64,000 nucleotides of DNA from contig JAUILZ010000002.1 in NCBI GenBank assembly GCA_030432755.1, positions 1 through 64,000 of the forward strand. The letters are read 5' to 3'. The stretch comes from Gammaproteobacteria bacterium. Its GTDB lineage: Bacteria > Pseudomonadota > Gammaproteobacteria > Arenicellales > Poriferihabitantaceae. The position numbers and the translations under genes were made by a program. Shown here piece by piece: positions 51,208 to 61,195 of this stretch. The notes beneath the pieces are model-generated. The model was not told where the DNA came from and did not search any database. It was given only the letters and a program-made list of their open reading frames with translations. How positions within the stretch are numbered: position 1 is the first letter of the stretch; each line of letters starts with the position of its first letter.

Positions 51208-53100
51208 TCAGTCCTCGTTCCGCGGCCAGATCCGGTCGTGGGCCTCCAGTTGGCGCGTGGTGCGGATCACGCAGGACACTGCCTCGGCTTCCTCCGGCAC
51301 TTGCTCTTCTTCCCAGCGATAAGGGTGCAGACCCTCGCGGTCCACGAGATAGAAACGGTCTCCCGCGGCGGCCAGGCCGCCGGGCCGGGAAAGGCTTTCC
51401 GGCTCAAAGATCGAACGCCCGAGAAAGGGATTGGCGCGGTTCTCGAGGCCAAGCAGGTGGGCAATCGAGGGCGCGAAGTCCAGCGAGGTGGCGCGAGCGG
51501 CGTCGTAGGACTGGGGTAGTCCCCCGCCTGGCCGGTAGACCATGAACGGAATCCGGTCGACGAAGAATGGCCGGTAGTCCTCCTGTCCTTCCATGAGGCC
51601 GACAAATCCCGCATCAGGGTAATGCGCATGGTCGGCGGTGAGGATGACCACCGTGTTGTCGAAATAATCTGATTCGCGGAACCAGCCCCAGAAGCGGCCG
51701 AACGCCCGGTCGTAGTTGTGGATCGCATTGAGGATCGGGTGTCCGCCGTCGTCAAATCGCGCGCCGTCCACCGCGACATCCTGCCAGGCATGGGTTTCCA
51801 GGTTGTACAGGGCGAGAAAGAATGGATCGTCGCCCGAACTGAATGCTCCCTCCTCCAGCATTGCGACCAGGCCGTCGAACAGCTGGTTGTCTGACATTGC
51901 ATCCGGGCGAAGCGGTTCCCCCTCGATGTAGAGTGGCATCACGTCCTCGGCGGTGTACACCCGGTCAAAGCCGAGCATCTCCATCATCTCGTCTACGTAA
52001 GCCGCGTCGCGCCGGTGGGTGTCGAGGAAGGCGGTGTGATACCCGGCTTCGCTGAACATGTGATTGAGGCAGAGATATCCGGTGGTGCGAATATCGCCGA
52101 AATGGGTTTGCCACCCACCGGTACCGCCGCGGGTGGGAAACAGTGAGCAGAGCTGCCCGTGAAGCCCGCGATAGGTGGCGTATGTGTGGTTGTAATAATT
52201 GTCCACGCGCATGGCGTGGCGGGAAAAGTCGTCGATATTCGGTGTCAGCCCGGGCGCCATCGCGTCGTAGGCGTCCAGGGTGCGCGCCGAGATGCCCTCG
52301 GCGAACAGGACGATGACATTGGGCTGGTCAGTCGGTGACTCCGGCTGGTATGGAGGTTCGGAGCGGTAGATCTCGTCGCGCGTCAACGGATACCGCTCGC
52401 GCAGCGCCAGGCTGATGCCGTAGCGATCCGCGGCCGCGAGTTCCGCGGGACCGATGAGGCAGGCATCCTCCGTGGGATCGTCGAACAGCACCCGGTAGAA
52501 GCTCTCGATGGGCGAGCGCCGGCCCATGCGATTGTCCTGGTGGCCGTCCAGTTCCTCGGTCGCCGCGAGTACACGTGCGGGCACCCAGGCGGCGTGGAAC
52601 TGCACCGCCAGGCCGAGACCAAGGAGAACCATCGCGGTGGCAATCAGTGGCCGCCATGACAGCCTGGCGCGATGGAGGCACTCGATAAACCAGATCCCTC
52701 CCAGCACCACCGCCGCGATGACGATGACCCCGGTGATGCTGCCGAGGTTCACCAGCAGGCTCAGGTGGTTGATATTGTCCACCGCCAGGATCGAGACGAA
52801 CTCGCCGCCGATACGCACCGACATCCACTGCAGGGCATAGCCGGCGACGAACTGCAGCCACCAGGCATAGCCGAAGATGCGCAGCCACCAGGGCCCGTTG
52901 ACGAGGAAGATGCCGACCAGCAGGAACAGCACGAAATCGAGGTAGAAACGCTCGAAGAAGAGCAGCCGCGCGGCGCGTCCGGTTGCATCCGTGGCGCCAT
53001 GGAGAAAGTCGAGGCGCCAGTAGAACAGCGGCACGATCACCAGCGCCAGCGCCAGCGCCGAGAGAATCAGCCCGCGTACGCGGGAGCGGTCGGTGGCCAT
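51208..53100 (-). CDS. LTA synthase-type sulfatase/phosphoglycerol transferase
   Basis: A 630-residue protein with four or five N-terminal membrane helices (residues about 10-190) and a periplasmic alkaline-phosphatase-superfamily domain (about 285-600). Visible signatures: NVIVLFAEGISARTLD, the nucleophile threonine segment YYNHTYATYRGLHGQLCS, FLDTHRRDAAYVDEMM and TADHAHYPDAGFVG with metal-binding D and H. Such proteins move phosphoglycerol, phosphoethanolamine or sulfate groups on glycans and lipids. The ATG at 53098-53100 is one base after the trkH stop, so expression is coupled to trkH. Confidence 0.85.
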   Translation of the reverse strand: MATDRSRVRGLILSALALALVIVPLFYWRLDFLHGATDATGRAARLLFFERFYLDFVLFLLVGIFLVNGPWWLRIFGYAWWLQFVAGYALQWMSVRIGGEFVSILAVDNINHLSLLVNLGSITGVIVIAAVVLGGIWFIECLHRARLSWRPLIATAMVLLGLGLAVQFHAAWVPARVLAATEELDGHQDNRMGRRSPIESFYRVLFDDPTEDACLIGPAELAAADRYGISLALRERYPLTRDEIYRSEPPYQPESPTDQPNVIVLFAEGISARTLDAYDAMAPGLTPNIDDFSRHAMRVDNYYNHTYATYRGLHGQLCSLFPTRGGTGGWQTHFGDIRTTGYLCLNHMFSEAGYHTAFLDTHRRDAAYVDEMMEMLGFDRVYTAEDVMPLYIEGEPLRPDAMSDNQLFDGLVAMLEEGAFSSGDDPFFLALYNLETHAWQDVAVDGARFDDGGHPILNAIHNYDRAFGRFWGWFRESDYFDNTVVILTADHAHYPDAGFVGLMEGQEDYRPFFVDRIPFMVYRPGGGLPQSYDAARATSLDFAPSIAHLLGLENRANPFLGRSIFEPESLSRPGGLAAAGDRFYLVDREGLHPYRWEEEQVPEEAEAVSCVIRTTRQLEAHDRIWPRNED

Positions 53101-53101
53101 G

Positions 53102-54550
53102 TCAGCTCTTCCAGAAAACCGGGCTGAAAAGCACCAGCAGGGTGAACAGTTCCAGCCGCCCGAGGAGCATGGCGACGATGAGGACCAGCTTGCCGCCGTC
53201 CGACACCCCGGCATAGTTCTGCGCCACGTCGGCCAGGCCGGGACCCAGGTTGTTGAGGCAGGCCGTTACGGCCGAGAACGCGGTGACGTGATCACTACCG
53301 GTCGCCATCAACGCAACCAGCAGGATGACGTAGCTCAACATGTAGAGCGCGAAGAAGCCCCACACCGCGTGGATCACGCTTTCCTGCACCGGCTTGCCGC
53401 CGAGCTTGATCGGGATCACCGCGTTGGGGTGCACCAGGCGCGAGGTCTCACGCGAGCCCTGCTTGAACAGCAGAAGCACGCGCACCATCTTCATCCCGCC
53501 GCCGGTGGAGCCCGCGCAGCCCCCCGCGGTGCTCATCAGGATCAGCAGCACCGGCAGGAACGAGGGCCAGAGGTGGTATTCCGAGGTGATGAAGCCGGCG
53601 GTGGTGACCACCGAGATAACCTGCACCGTGCCGTCGATGGCGGTCTCAAGGAAGCTATCGAAGTAACCGCTGGAATAGAGCACCAGGACGCTGAGCAGCG
53701 AGATCCCGGACAGGATGGCGAGGTAGAACCGCGCCTCCGGATCCTCGACATAGGCCTGCAGCCGGCGCGAGCGGAACACCCCGTAGTGGAGCGCGAAGTT
53801 GAATCCCGACAGCAACATGAACACACCGGCCACCACGTTCACCGCGTTGCTGTCGAACCAGGCCAGGCTGGCGTCGTGGGTGGAGAAGCCGCCGATAGCG
53901 ACCGTGGAATAGGCATGGCAGAGCGCATCGAACCAGCTCATCCCGGCGGCGCGGTAGCTGAGCATACAGGCGATGGTCAGTGACAGGTAGACGTACCACA
54001 ACCGCTTGGCGGTTTCCGCGATCCGTGGCGCGAGCCGGTTCTCCTTCATCGGTCCGGGAAATTCCGCGCGATAGAGCTGCATTCCGCCGATACCCAGCAT
54101 CGGCATCACCGCCACCGCCAGCACGATGATGCCCATGCCGCCCAGCCACTGGAGCTGCTGGCGGTAGTAGAGGATGGACGGCGGCAGGTGGTCGATGCCG
54201 ATAAAGATGGTGGCGCCGGTGGTACTGAGTCCGGACATGGACTCGAACAGGGCGTCCACCACGCCGAGCGTATAGGTGTCCTGCAGCAATAACGGCACCG
54301 CGCCCACCACCGACAGCACCGTCCAGAACAGCACGACGATCAGGAATCCCTCGCGGAACCTGAGCTCGGTGCGATCCTTGCGTAGCGGCAGCCAGAACAG
54401 CAGGCCGAGCCCGAGGATCACGGCGAAGGCGATGGCGAACGGCTGCAACTGGCCATCGTCGGCGATCCATGCCACCAGCATCGGCGGCAGCATGGTGGTG
54501 CTGAACATCCCCAGCATGATGCCGAGAATCCGGAAGACGGTCGAATGCAT
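53102..54550 (-). CDS. trkH: Trk potassium uptake protein TrkH
   Basis: A 482-residue membrane subunit of the Trk potassium transporter. Four pore-loop repeats are visible, including SGLSTTGATIF, ATVAIGGFSTHDASL, VTTAGFITS and TACLNNLGPGL, each with the selectivity-filter glycine. Two extra N-terminal helices match the TrkH/TrkG layout. TrkA, encoded upstream, gates it. Length matches E. coli TrkH. Confidence 0.95.
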   Translation of the reverse strand: MHSTVFRILGIMLGMFSTTMLPPMLVAWIADDGQLQPFAIAFAVILGLGLLFWLPLRKDRTELRFREGFLIVVLFWTVLSVVGAVPLLLQDTYTLGVVDALFESMSGLSTTGATIFIGIDHLPPSILYYRQQLQWLGGMGIIVLAVAVMPMLGIGGMQLYRAEFPGPMKENRLAPRIAETAKRLWYVYLSLTIACMLSYRAAGMSWFDALCHAYSTVAIGGFSTHDASLAWFDSNAVNVVAGVFMLLSGFNFALHYGVFRSRRLQAYVEDPEARFYLAILSGISLLSVLVLYSSGYFDSFLETAIDGTVQVISVVTTAGFITSEYHLWPSFLPVLLILMSTAGGCAGSTGGGMKMVRVLLLFKQGSRETSRLVHPNAVIPIKLGGKPVQESVIHAVWGFFALYMLSYVILLVALMATGSDHVTAFSAVTACLNNLGPGLADVAQNYAGVSDGGKLVLIVAMLLGRLELFTLLVLFSPVFWKS

Positions 54551-54595
54551 CTTGGGGGGGCGTCAGTCGGCTAGCCCGAGTATTGCACCAGCATC

Positions 54596-55972
54596 TTAGA
54601 AAAACCCTGCGGATACCTGGAACAGTTTTTCCACCTCGGGGATGTGCCGCTTGTCGATGACGAAGAGGATGATGTGGTCGAATTCCTCCACCACCACGTC
54701 CTTGTCGAGCGGCACCAGCTTGTCCTCGCGCAGGATCGCGCCGATGGTGGCGCCCTCGGGCAGCTTGATCTCCTCCAGTCGCCGGCCAACCAGCTTCGAA
54801 TGCTTGCGGTCACCGTGGGCAACCGCCTCGATCGCCTCGGCCACCCCGCGTCGCAGGGAATGCGCCGCCACCACGTCGCCGCGTCGCACCCGGGAGAGCA
54901 GCGCGCTTACCGTGGACACCCGCGGCGAGATCGCGATATCGAGAACGCTGCTCTCGATCAGGTCGACATAGGCGGGGCGGTTGACGATGGCCATGGTGCG
55001 GCGCGCACCGAGTCGCTTGGCGAGCATCGCGGAGAGGATATTGGCCTCGTCCGCGTTGGTGAGGGAGCAGAACAGCTCCATGTTGTCGATGTTCTCCTGG
55101 CGCAGCAATTCCTCGTCCGCGGCATCACCCTGGAGCACCACGGTATTGGCGAGTTTCTCCGATACCAGCCGCGCGCGGTCCGGATTGCGCTCGATCAGCT
55201 TCACCTGGTAGCCCGAACCTTCCAGCGACTGCGCCAGTTGCAGGCCGATGTTCCCGGCGCCCGCGAGAATGACTTTCTTCCCGGTCTCGTCCGTCGCGCG
55301 CAGTTCCATCATCACCTTGCGGATATCCTCCTGGGTGGCGATGAAGAACACCTCGTCGTCCGGTTCGATGACCGTGCTGCCGGTGGGTATGATGGCGTGG
55401 TCGCGGCGGTAGATCGCCGCCACCCGGGTGTTGACCGAGGGCAGGTGTTCCTTGAGTTCGCGCAACTGGTGATCCACCAGCGCGCCGCCGTAGTAGGCGC
55501 GCAGCGCCACCAGGTGCACCTTGCCGCCGGCGAAGTCGATCACCTGGAGCGCGCCCGGGTACTCGATCAGGCGCTTGATCTGGTTGGTAACGATCTGCTC
55601 CGGGCTGATGATGCTGTCCACCGGGATCGCGTGGTCGCCGAACAGCCGCTCGTGACGAAGGTAGTCCTGGGAGCGCACCCGAGCCATCTTGGTGGGGGTC
55701 TTGAACAGGGTGTGCGCCACCTGGCATGCGACCATGTTGACCTCGTCCGAGTGGGTCACCGCGAGCAGCAGGTCGACATCCTCGACGCCGGCCTGGATCA
55801 GCACCTCCGGGGAGGAAGCCTCGCCCACCACGGTACGGATGTCCATCCGGTCCTGGAGCCCGGTCAGCAGGCGCCGGTTACGATCCACCAGGGTGATGTC
55901 GTTGTTCTCCCGCGACAGGATTTCGGCGATGGAGCTACCGACCTGGCCAGCACCAAGAATGATGATTTTCAT
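54596..55972 (-). CDS. trkA: Trk potassium transporter NAD-binding subunit TrkA
   Basis: A 458-residue peripheral membrane regulator with two RCK modules (N and C) in tandem. Both Rossmann glycine motifs are seen: IIILGAGQVGSSIAE (residue 3) and KVILAGAGNIGLQLAQSL (about 233). The C-domains of each module follow. It lies between rsmB (56027) and trkH, and a promoter of its own is predicted at 56026-56054. Confidence 0.96.
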   Translation of the reverse strand: MKIIILGAGQVGSSIAEILSRENNDITLVDRNRRLLTGLQDRMDIRTVVGEASSPEVLIQAGVEDVDLLLAVTHSDEVNMVACQVAHTLFKTPTKMARVRSQDYLRHERLFGDHAIPVDSIISPEQIVTNQIKRLIEYPGALQVIDFAGGKVHLVALRAYYGGALVDHQLRELKEHLPSVNTRVAAIYRRDHAIIPTGSTVIEPDDEVFFIATQEDIRKVMMELRATDETGKKVILAGAGNIGLQLAQSLEGSGYQVKLIERNPDRARLVSEKLANTVVLQGDAADEELLRQENIDNMELFCSLTNADEANILSAMLAKRLGARRTMAIVNRPAYVDLIESSVLDIAISPRVSTVSALLSRVRRGDVVAAHSLRRGVAEAIEAVAHGDRKHSKLVGRRLEEIKLPEGATIGAILREDKLVPLDKDVVVEEFDHIILFVIDKRHIPEVEKLFQVSAGFF

Positions 55973-56025
55973 GGACGTGGATGGTTTGCGCCGGGCACCC
56001 TCCGGCCTGCCGGCTCAGGCTGCGG

Positions 56026-56054
56026 ATTATAGTTTACCCAGCCGGCAATAATAA
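56026..56054 (-). promoter_or_regulatory. Putative sigma70 promoter for trkA
   Basis: On the minus strand TTATTA (complement of 56049-56054) and a perfect TATAAT (complement of 56026-56031) are separated by exactly 17 bases. It lies in the 3' end of rsmB, about 55 bases upstream of the trkA start, so trkA need not depend on the fmt-rsmB transcript. Confidence 0.55.
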
Positions 56055-57337
56055 AAGCCGTCCCCCGGGTGAAGCCCGGGCAGCCGCTGCCGGCCATACT
56101 GCGTGGCGAGACCGCTCACCTCCGCCGGGGCGCCTGCGGTCGCGTCCGGATGATTTTCTATAAAATCTGCGATCACGCGGTCATTTTCGTCGGGAAGTAT
56201 CGAACAGGTAGCGTACAGCAGAGAACCGCCCGCCGCCAGCAGCGGCCAGGCGACCTCCAGCAGTGCGCGTTGCTGGTCGGCGAACCGGGCGGGATCCCCG
56301 GGCGCACGTCGGTGACGGATGTCCGGGTGACGCCGCATCACCCCGGTACCCGAGCAGGGCACGTCCAGCAGGATGCGGTCGAATGGCGGGCCTTCCATCC
56401 CGTCGGCGAAGGCCCCTAGGCCGATATCGTGGACCGTCGCCGACAACCCCAGTCGCTCGAGATTTTCGTGAATGGCGCCGCTGCGCTCCTCGAGATCCAC
56501 CGCGTCCAGGAGGATACCCGGTTCGCATTCGAGCATGGCGCAGGTCTTGCCGCCGGGCGCGGCGCAGCCGTCCAGCACCCGTTGACCGGGGGACAACGCC
56601 ATCGCCCCGGTGCAGAGCTGGGCCGATTCGTCCTGCACCGACACCCAGCCCTCGGCGAACATCGGTATGGCGTCCACTCCCACGGGATCGCGCAGGACCA
56701 CGCCAAGGGCGGATTCCGTGGTGGGCTCAGCTCCGATTTCCCTTCCGGCGAGTAGCGCAAGATAATCCTCGCGCGTGGTTTTCCGCGCGTTCACCCGCAG
56801 CGTCAATGGTGGCCGCTCCGCCAACGCGGCAACGATGACATCCCTGTGATCCGGCCAGGCCGCCTCTATCCAGTGGTGGACATGCGGCGGCAGGGAGGCC
56901 CGCTGCGCGGGATCGAGACGCGACTCGAGCGCTGCCAGGTCGCCCTCGTCGCGGCAGCGCAGGTAGCCCCGCAGCACGCCGTTCACCAGCCCCCTGGCCC
57001 AGCCCTGGCGCGTCGCGCCCAGCGCGGCGACCGCCTGGTTGACCGCGGCATGGTCCGGCGTACGCATGAATCGCACCTGGTAGAGCCCCGCCACGAGGAT
57101 GAAATGGACCATCCGGTCCTTGCGCCTGATGGGTCGCTCCAGCAGCGCGCCGAGGAGACCATCGAGGAAATCGTAGTGGCGGCAGCCGCCGTATCCGATT
57201 TCCCGCAGCGCGCCGAGATCCGCCGGTCGCACCCGTCGCTCCGCGGTGGACAGGGCCTGGTCCAGTGAACGCCCCTGGTCGATGACGTCGCGCAGCACCT
57301 GTGCCGCGGCGACCTGCAAACCCGGCTTGCTAGCCAA
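56027..57337 (-). CDS. rsmB: 16S rRNA m5C967 methyltransferase
   Basis: A 436-residue SAM enzyme (also called Sun or RsmB) that methylates C967 of 16S rRNA. A NusB-like N-terminal domain (residues 1-140) precedes the methyltransferase domain with SAM-binding [16 protein letters not shown] and the catalytic cysteines in [18 protein letters not shown] and [12 protein letters not shown]. It overlaps the fmt stop by eight bases. Length is normal. Confidence 0.95.
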   Translation of the reverse strand: MASKPGLQVAAAQVLRDVIDQGRSLDQALSTAERRVRPADLGALREIGYGGCRHYDFLDGLLGALLERPIRRKDRMVHFILVAGLYQVRFMRTPDHAAVNQAVAALGATRQGWARGLVNGVLRGYLRCRDEGDLAALESRLDPAQRASLPPHVHHWIEAAWPDHRDVIVAALAERPPLTLRVNARKTTREDYLALLAGREIGAEPTTESALGVVLRDPVGVDAIPMFAEGWVSVQDESAQLCTGAMALSPGQRVLDGCAAPGGKTCAMLECEPGILLDAVDLEERSGAIHENLERLGLSATVHDIGLGAFADGMEGPPFDRILLDVPCSGTGVMRRHPDIRHRRAPGDPARFADQQRALLEVAWPLLAAGGSLLYATCSILPDENDRVIADFIENHPDATAGAPAEVSGLATQYGRQRLPGLHPGDGFYYCRLGKL

Positions 57338-58265
57338 GCCGCTCGCCCGCGGAAAGAGGATTGCCGTTGAGGTAGTCCCGCGCGGACAACGGGCGCCCGC
57401 CGGCTTTCTGCAACCGGGTCAGGCGAACCGCGCCCGCGCCGCAGGCGACCACGATGCCGTCGCCATCCGCCGCCAACACGGTACCCGGGGCGGCGGCGCC
57501 GGAATCGTATTCACAGGTATCGGCCATCAACAGGCGCAGTCTCTCCCCCGCGCGCCGGGTTTCCACGACCGGCCAGGGATTGAACGCGCGCACCCGCCGG
57601 GTAATTGCGGCCGAGTCCTCGTTCCAGTCCAGCGATGCCTCCTCGCGCGACAACTTGTCTGCGTAGGTCACCCCGGAGGCCTCCTGGGGTATGGGCGCCA
57701 GCGACTCGTCGAATATCGCGTCCAGGTTCTCGCCCAGCAGTCGGCCACCCATCCCGGCGAGGCGATCGTGAAGGCTGCCACCGGTGTCTTCGGGAGAGAT
57801 GGGCGTTTCCACCTGCGCGAGCATCGGGCCGCTGTCGAGACCGGCATCCATCTGCATCAGGGTGGCCCCGGTCACCGCATCGCCGGCGGCGATGGCGCGC
57901 TGGATCGGCGCCGCGCCGCGCCAGCGCGGCAACAACGATGCGTGGACGTTGACGCAGCCGAGTCTCGGAACAGCCAGTATCGCGGGTGGCAGGATAAGTC
58001 CGTAGGCGGTGACCACCATCAAAACGGGTTCCAGCGCGGAAAGCTCCGCCACCGCGGCGGCGCTGCGCAGGGATTCGGGCTGGAGTACAGGCACGCCGAG
58101 TTGTTCGGCGCGGCGTTTGACAGGAGAGGGGGTCAGCTTGCGCCCGCGACCGGCGGGCCGGTCGGGCTGGGTGTAGACCGCCACCAGGCTGGCCCGGGGA
58201 TGATCCACCAGTGCCTCGAGGCTCGGCAGGGCGAATTCCGGCGTGCCGGCGAACACCACATTCAT
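57330..58265 (-). CDS. fmt: Methionyl-tRNA formyltransferase
   Basis: A 311-residue enzyme that formylates the initiator Met-tRNA with 10-formyl-tetrahydrofolate. Motifs: [32 protein letters not shown], the formyl-transferase signature [20 protein letters not shown] and the C-terminal tRNA-binding domain (from about 205). It lies between def (55 bases upstream) and rsmB in the classical order. Confidence 0.97.
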   Translation of the reverse strand: MNVVFAGTPEFALPSLEALVDHPRASLVAVYTQPDRPAGRGRKLTPSPVKRRAEQLGVPVLQPESLRSAAAVAELSALEPVLMVVTAYGLILPPAILAVPRLGCVNVHASLLPRWRGAAPIQRAIAAGDAVTGATLMQMDAGLDSGPMLAQVETPISPEDTGGSLHDRLAGMGGRLLGENLDAIFDESLAPIPQEASGVTYADKLSREEASLDWNEDSAAITRRVRAFNPWPVVETRRAGERLRLLMADTCEYDSGAAAPGTVLAADGDGIVVACGAGAVRLTRLQKAGGRPLSARDYLNGNPLSAGERLG

Positions 58266-58320
58266 GGCCGGCCTGGTCTGGATGTCGGGAATTTCCGCGA
58301 ATGCGGCGGCGCGGGAGAGG

Positions 58321-58830
58321 TCAGGCCGCCTGGGCCTGCTTCAGTTCCTTGAGCAGCTTGCGGCGTACCCGGTCCTGCTTCATGCGCGAGAGGTAGTCGA
58401 CGAAGACCTTGCCATCGAGGTGATCCACCTCGTGCTGGATGCAGACCGAGAGCAGGCCGTCGGCCTCTTCCTCGTAGGCATTGCCTTCCACGTCACGATA
58501 ACGGATGCGAACGCGCTCGACCCGCTCCACGGTGGCGAATACGCCGGGGACGGAGAGGCAGCCCTCGTCGTATTCCTGGGTACCTTCCAGGGGCTCGATC
58601 TCGGGGTTGATGAATACGCGGAGCGAATCGCGCTCGTCGGAGAGATCCATGACCACGACGCGCAAGGGCACGTCCACCTGCACCGCCGCGAGGCCGATAC
58701 CGGGTGCCGCGTACATCGTCTCCGCCATGTCGGCGACGAGGGTCGTGAGTTCTTCATTGAACTCTGTGACCGGCTTCGCCTGCTGGCGCAGCCGTTTGTC
58801 GGGATAGACCAGAATGTCGCGAATTGCCAT
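58321..58830 (-). CDS. def: Peptide deformylase
   Basis: A 169-residue metalloenzyme that removes the formyl group from nascent chains. All three motifs are intact: [18 protein letters not shown] with the metal cysteine and [12 protein letters not shown] with HExxH. I start at the ATG at 58828-58830, which gives the canonical [15 protein letters not shown]-terminus; an ATG at 58857 adds nine residues. It is first in def-fmt-rsmB. Confidence 0.97.
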   Translation of the reverse strand: MAIRDILVYPDKRLRQQAKPVTEFNEELTTLVADMAETMYAAPGIGLAAVQVDVPLRVVVMDLSDERDSLRVFINPEIEPLEGTQEYDEGCLSVPGVFATVERVERVRIRYRDVEGNAYEEEADGLLSVCIQHEVDHLDGKVFVDYLSRMKQDRVRRKLLKELKQAQAA

Positions 58831-58960
58831 GATCTTCAACCAGTTCCGCTGATACACGATTGTAAGTGCCGCCGGGAATGAGGTCCAGACGCACCCCGGT
58901 GGCTTGGCAATATGCGGTCGGCCCCCATATATTCCAATCCCTTACCGAAGGAATTCAGTC

Positions 58961-59362
58961 ATCAACGCCAAGAAAACCACCGCCAGCTCCCGAGCCCGCC
59001 CCGAGCAGATCCTGCTGGGCGAGCGGATCGCCAATGCGCGCGAGGCCCGCGGCCTGTCGCACAAGCAACTCGCGTACCAAATGGGCGTCAAGAAAGTCAC
59101 CCTGGAGCACTGGGAAAGCGGCAAGACCGCGCCCCGGGCCAACCGCCTGAACCAGCTCGCGGGAGTACTCAACGTTCCCCTTCTCTGGCTGCTCGGCGGC
59201 TCCGACCAGCCGCCTCCCGGCATGGGACCCGACAGCAACGAAACCGCCGGCATCGAGGGCCGGCTGATGCGCGCCGAGCGCCTGGTGAAGGAACTGTCGC
59301 AACTTCTAGGCGACCTGCGGGCGGAAACCCGCCAGGTGCAGCAGCGTATCAGCGACGACTGA
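58961..59362 (+). CDS. XRE-type helix-turn-helix regulator
   Basis: About 133 residues. The HTH is QILLGERIANAREARGLSHKQLAYQMGVKKVTLEHWESGKTAPRANRLNQLAGVLNV, typical of phage-Cro/XRE regulators (about residues 15-70), with PLLWLLGG after it. A charged helix (about 95-125) could dimerise. The frame has no ATG before the HTH. A TTG at 58904 lacks a ribosome binding site, while AAGGA lies eight bases before an ATC at 58961-58963, which could be a rare AUC start; the boundary is uncertain. It is divergent from def. Confidence 0.75.
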   Translation: MNAKKTTASSRARPEQILLGERIANAREARGLSHKQLAYQMGVKKVTLEHWESGKTAPRANRLNQLAGVLNVPLLWLLGGSDQPPPGMGPDSNETAGIEGRLMRAERLVKELSQLLGDLRAETRQVQQRISDD

Positions 59363-59387
59363 TCTCCCGGGCCGGGAAGGCCCGCGA

Positions 59388-60143
59388 TCACCCCAACCGG
59401 CGGCGGATGCGCTCCAGGTCCTCCACGGTATCGACGCCCGTCGGCGGCGGCTCCCGCGATACCGCGCAGACGATGACTTCCCCGTGCCAGAGCGCGCGCA
59501 ACTGCTCGAGCCGCTCGCGACTTTCCAGCTCACAGGGTCCACGTGCGGAGAACTCGCGGATGTACCCGCTGCGGTACGCATAGATGCCGAGATGGCGATG
59601 CGCCCCCTGCCAGGCTTCGGCGTCGAGCTCCGCGCCGCGGTCCGCGCGCGTCCAGGGCACCGGCGCGCGGCTGAAGTAGAGCGCCCTGCCGGCGTGATCC
59701 ACGACTACTTTCACCGCCGAGGGATCGGCGAACTCTTCGGCGCCGGTCGCCGGGGTACAAAGCGTCGCCATGACCGCGGACTCCGAGGCCGCAAGCAGCT
59801 CCGCCACCTGGCGGATGAGCCCCGGGGGCATCTCCGGTTCGTCTCCCTGGACGTTGACCACCAGGGCGTCGTCGGCCAGTCCGAGAATATGGCAGGCCTC
59901 CGCGATGCGGTCGCTTCCCGACTGGTGATCCGGAGCCGTCAGCACGGCCGTGCCACCCGCCTCCCGCACCACATCCGCGATGCGGTCGTCGTCGGTGGCC
60001 ACGGTGACGGACTCGGCGCCGCTGGCCGTCGCCGCCCCCAGCACATGCACGATCATCGGCCGGCCGGCAATGTCGAGCAGCGGCTTGCCGGGAAGACGGG
60101 TGGAGGCATGGCGTGCCGGGATGATGACGTGGAACGCGGTCAT
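59388..60143 (-). CDS. kdsB: 3-deoxy-manno-octulosonate cytidylyltransferase
   Basis: A 251-residue cytoplasmic enzyme that activates Kdo as CMP-Kdo for lipopolysaccharide. HVIIPARHASTRLPGKPLLDIAG at the N-terminus, TATDDDRI-like VATDDDRIADVV, QSGSDRIAEA and VVNVQGDEPEMPP are diagnostic. The ATG at 60141-60143 overlaps the lpxK stop by four bases. Activating Kdo and phosphorylating lipid A are parts of one pathway. Confidence 0.96.
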   Translation of the reverse strand: MTAFHVIIPARHASTRLPGKPLLDIAGRPMIVHVLGAATASGAESVTVATDDDRIADVVREAGGTAVLTAPDHQSGSDRIAEACHILGLADDALVVNVQGDEPEMPPGLIRQVAELLAASESAVMATLCTPATGAEEFADPSAVKVVVDHAGRALYFSRAPVPWTRADRGAELDAEAWQGAHRHLGIYAYRSGYIREFSARGPCELESRERLEQLRALWHGEVIVCAVSREPPPTGVDTVEDLERIRRRLG

Positions 60144-61189
60144 GCGTCCGGATCCCCGACCGGGTCCGCAGCAAGTCCTAACCCGCGGGACACGGCATTG
60201 AAAAATTCCGCGTCGAGGGATGCCGTCACCGGCAGCACCCAGACCGCGCCCGGAATACCGAGACCGGCGCATTTCACCGCATCCTTCTCCGTCATCACGA
60301 TGATGCTTTCCGCGTCGGTAAAATCGAAATCTTCGAGGGCAAACGAATGATGATCGGCAAAGGGGTGACGGATGATATCAAGTCCCGTGGATTCCAGCGC
60401 GCGGAAGAAGCTCTCCGGATTGCCCAGTCCGGCAACGGCATGGACGCTCTCGGCCAACGAACCGGGATCCATCCGCCGCTCCGGATCATCGAGGGAGTAC
60501 AACCGACTGGCAGCCATATTCATCCGGTGCGCTGGAGCACGCAGGCTGCGCGGCAGTTCCGGCGAGCCGCCGTTCAGCACGCAGAGATCCACCCGCGACG
60601 AACCGCACGCCGGCTCTCTCAACGGGCCCGATGGCAGGCACCAGCCATTGCCGAGCCCGCGTATACCGTCGATGACCACGATGTCGAGGTCGCGATGCAT
60701 CCGGTAGTGCTGAAGGCCGTCGTCGCTGATGATGACATCGCAGCCCTGTTCGTCGACGAGCAGCCGCGCGGCGGCATGGCGATCCGGGCAAACCGCCACC
60801 GGCGCGCCGCTCCGGCGGCGCAGCAGCAGGGGTTCGTCGCCCACCTCCGCGGGCGAGTCCCCTGTTTCGACCAGGCGCGGCGCGGACCGGCTGGCGCCGC
60901 CGTAGCCGCGGCTGACGATCCCGGGCCGTCGCCCGCTGGCGGTGAAGTATTCCGCCAGCGCGAGCACCAGCGGCGTCTTGCCGGTGCCGCCGGCGGTGAT
61001 ATTGCCCACCACCACCACGGGCGCTCCCACCCGATGAGGCCGACGCAGCGGGGTGCGCCACGTCAGGCGGTGGAGCGTGGCCAACAGGCCATAGAGCCAG
61101 GACAACGGCAGCAACAGCCAGTTGAGCGCGCGCGGCCGCTCCCAGCCCTGCTCCAGGTGACGGGCAATGGATAACGAGGTGTTCTTCAC
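60140..61189 (-). CDS. lpxK: Tetraacyldisaccharide 4'-kinase
   Basis: A 349-residue inner-membrane-associated kinase that phosphorylates the lipid A precursor. One N-terminal hydrophobic segment (LNWLLLPLSWLYGLLATLH) precedes a P-loop-like GNITAGGTGKTP (about residues 62-73); ISDDGLQHYRMHRDLDIVVIDG is a family motif. The frame reads upstream to 61504, but the GTG at 61187-61189 is the sensible start, seven bases from the divergent hydrolase gene. msbA is not adjacent. Confidence 0.94.
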   Translation of the reverse strand: MKNTSLSIARHLEQGWERPRALNWLLLPLSWLYGLLATLHRLTWRTPLRRPHRVGAPVVVVGNITAGGTGKTPLVLALAEYFTASGRRPGIVSRGYGGASRSAPRLVETGDSPAEVGDEPLLLRRRSGAPVAVCPDRHAAARLLVDEQGCDVIISDDGLQHYRMHRDLDIVVIDGIRGLGNGWCLPSGPLREPACGSSRVDLCVLNGGSPELPRSLRAPAHRMNMAASRLYSLDDPERRMDPGSLAESVHAVAGLGNPESFFRALESTGLDIIRHPFADHHSFALEDFDFTDAESIIVMTEKDAVKCAGLGIPGAVWVLPVTASLDAEFFNAVSRGLGLAADPVGDPDA

Positions 61190-61195
61190 GGTGCC

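Noticed and set aside
59368-59384. GGGCC/GGCCC hairpin between the HTH gene and kdsB as a terminator
   Set aside because: The stem is only six bases and no T-run follows on either strand.
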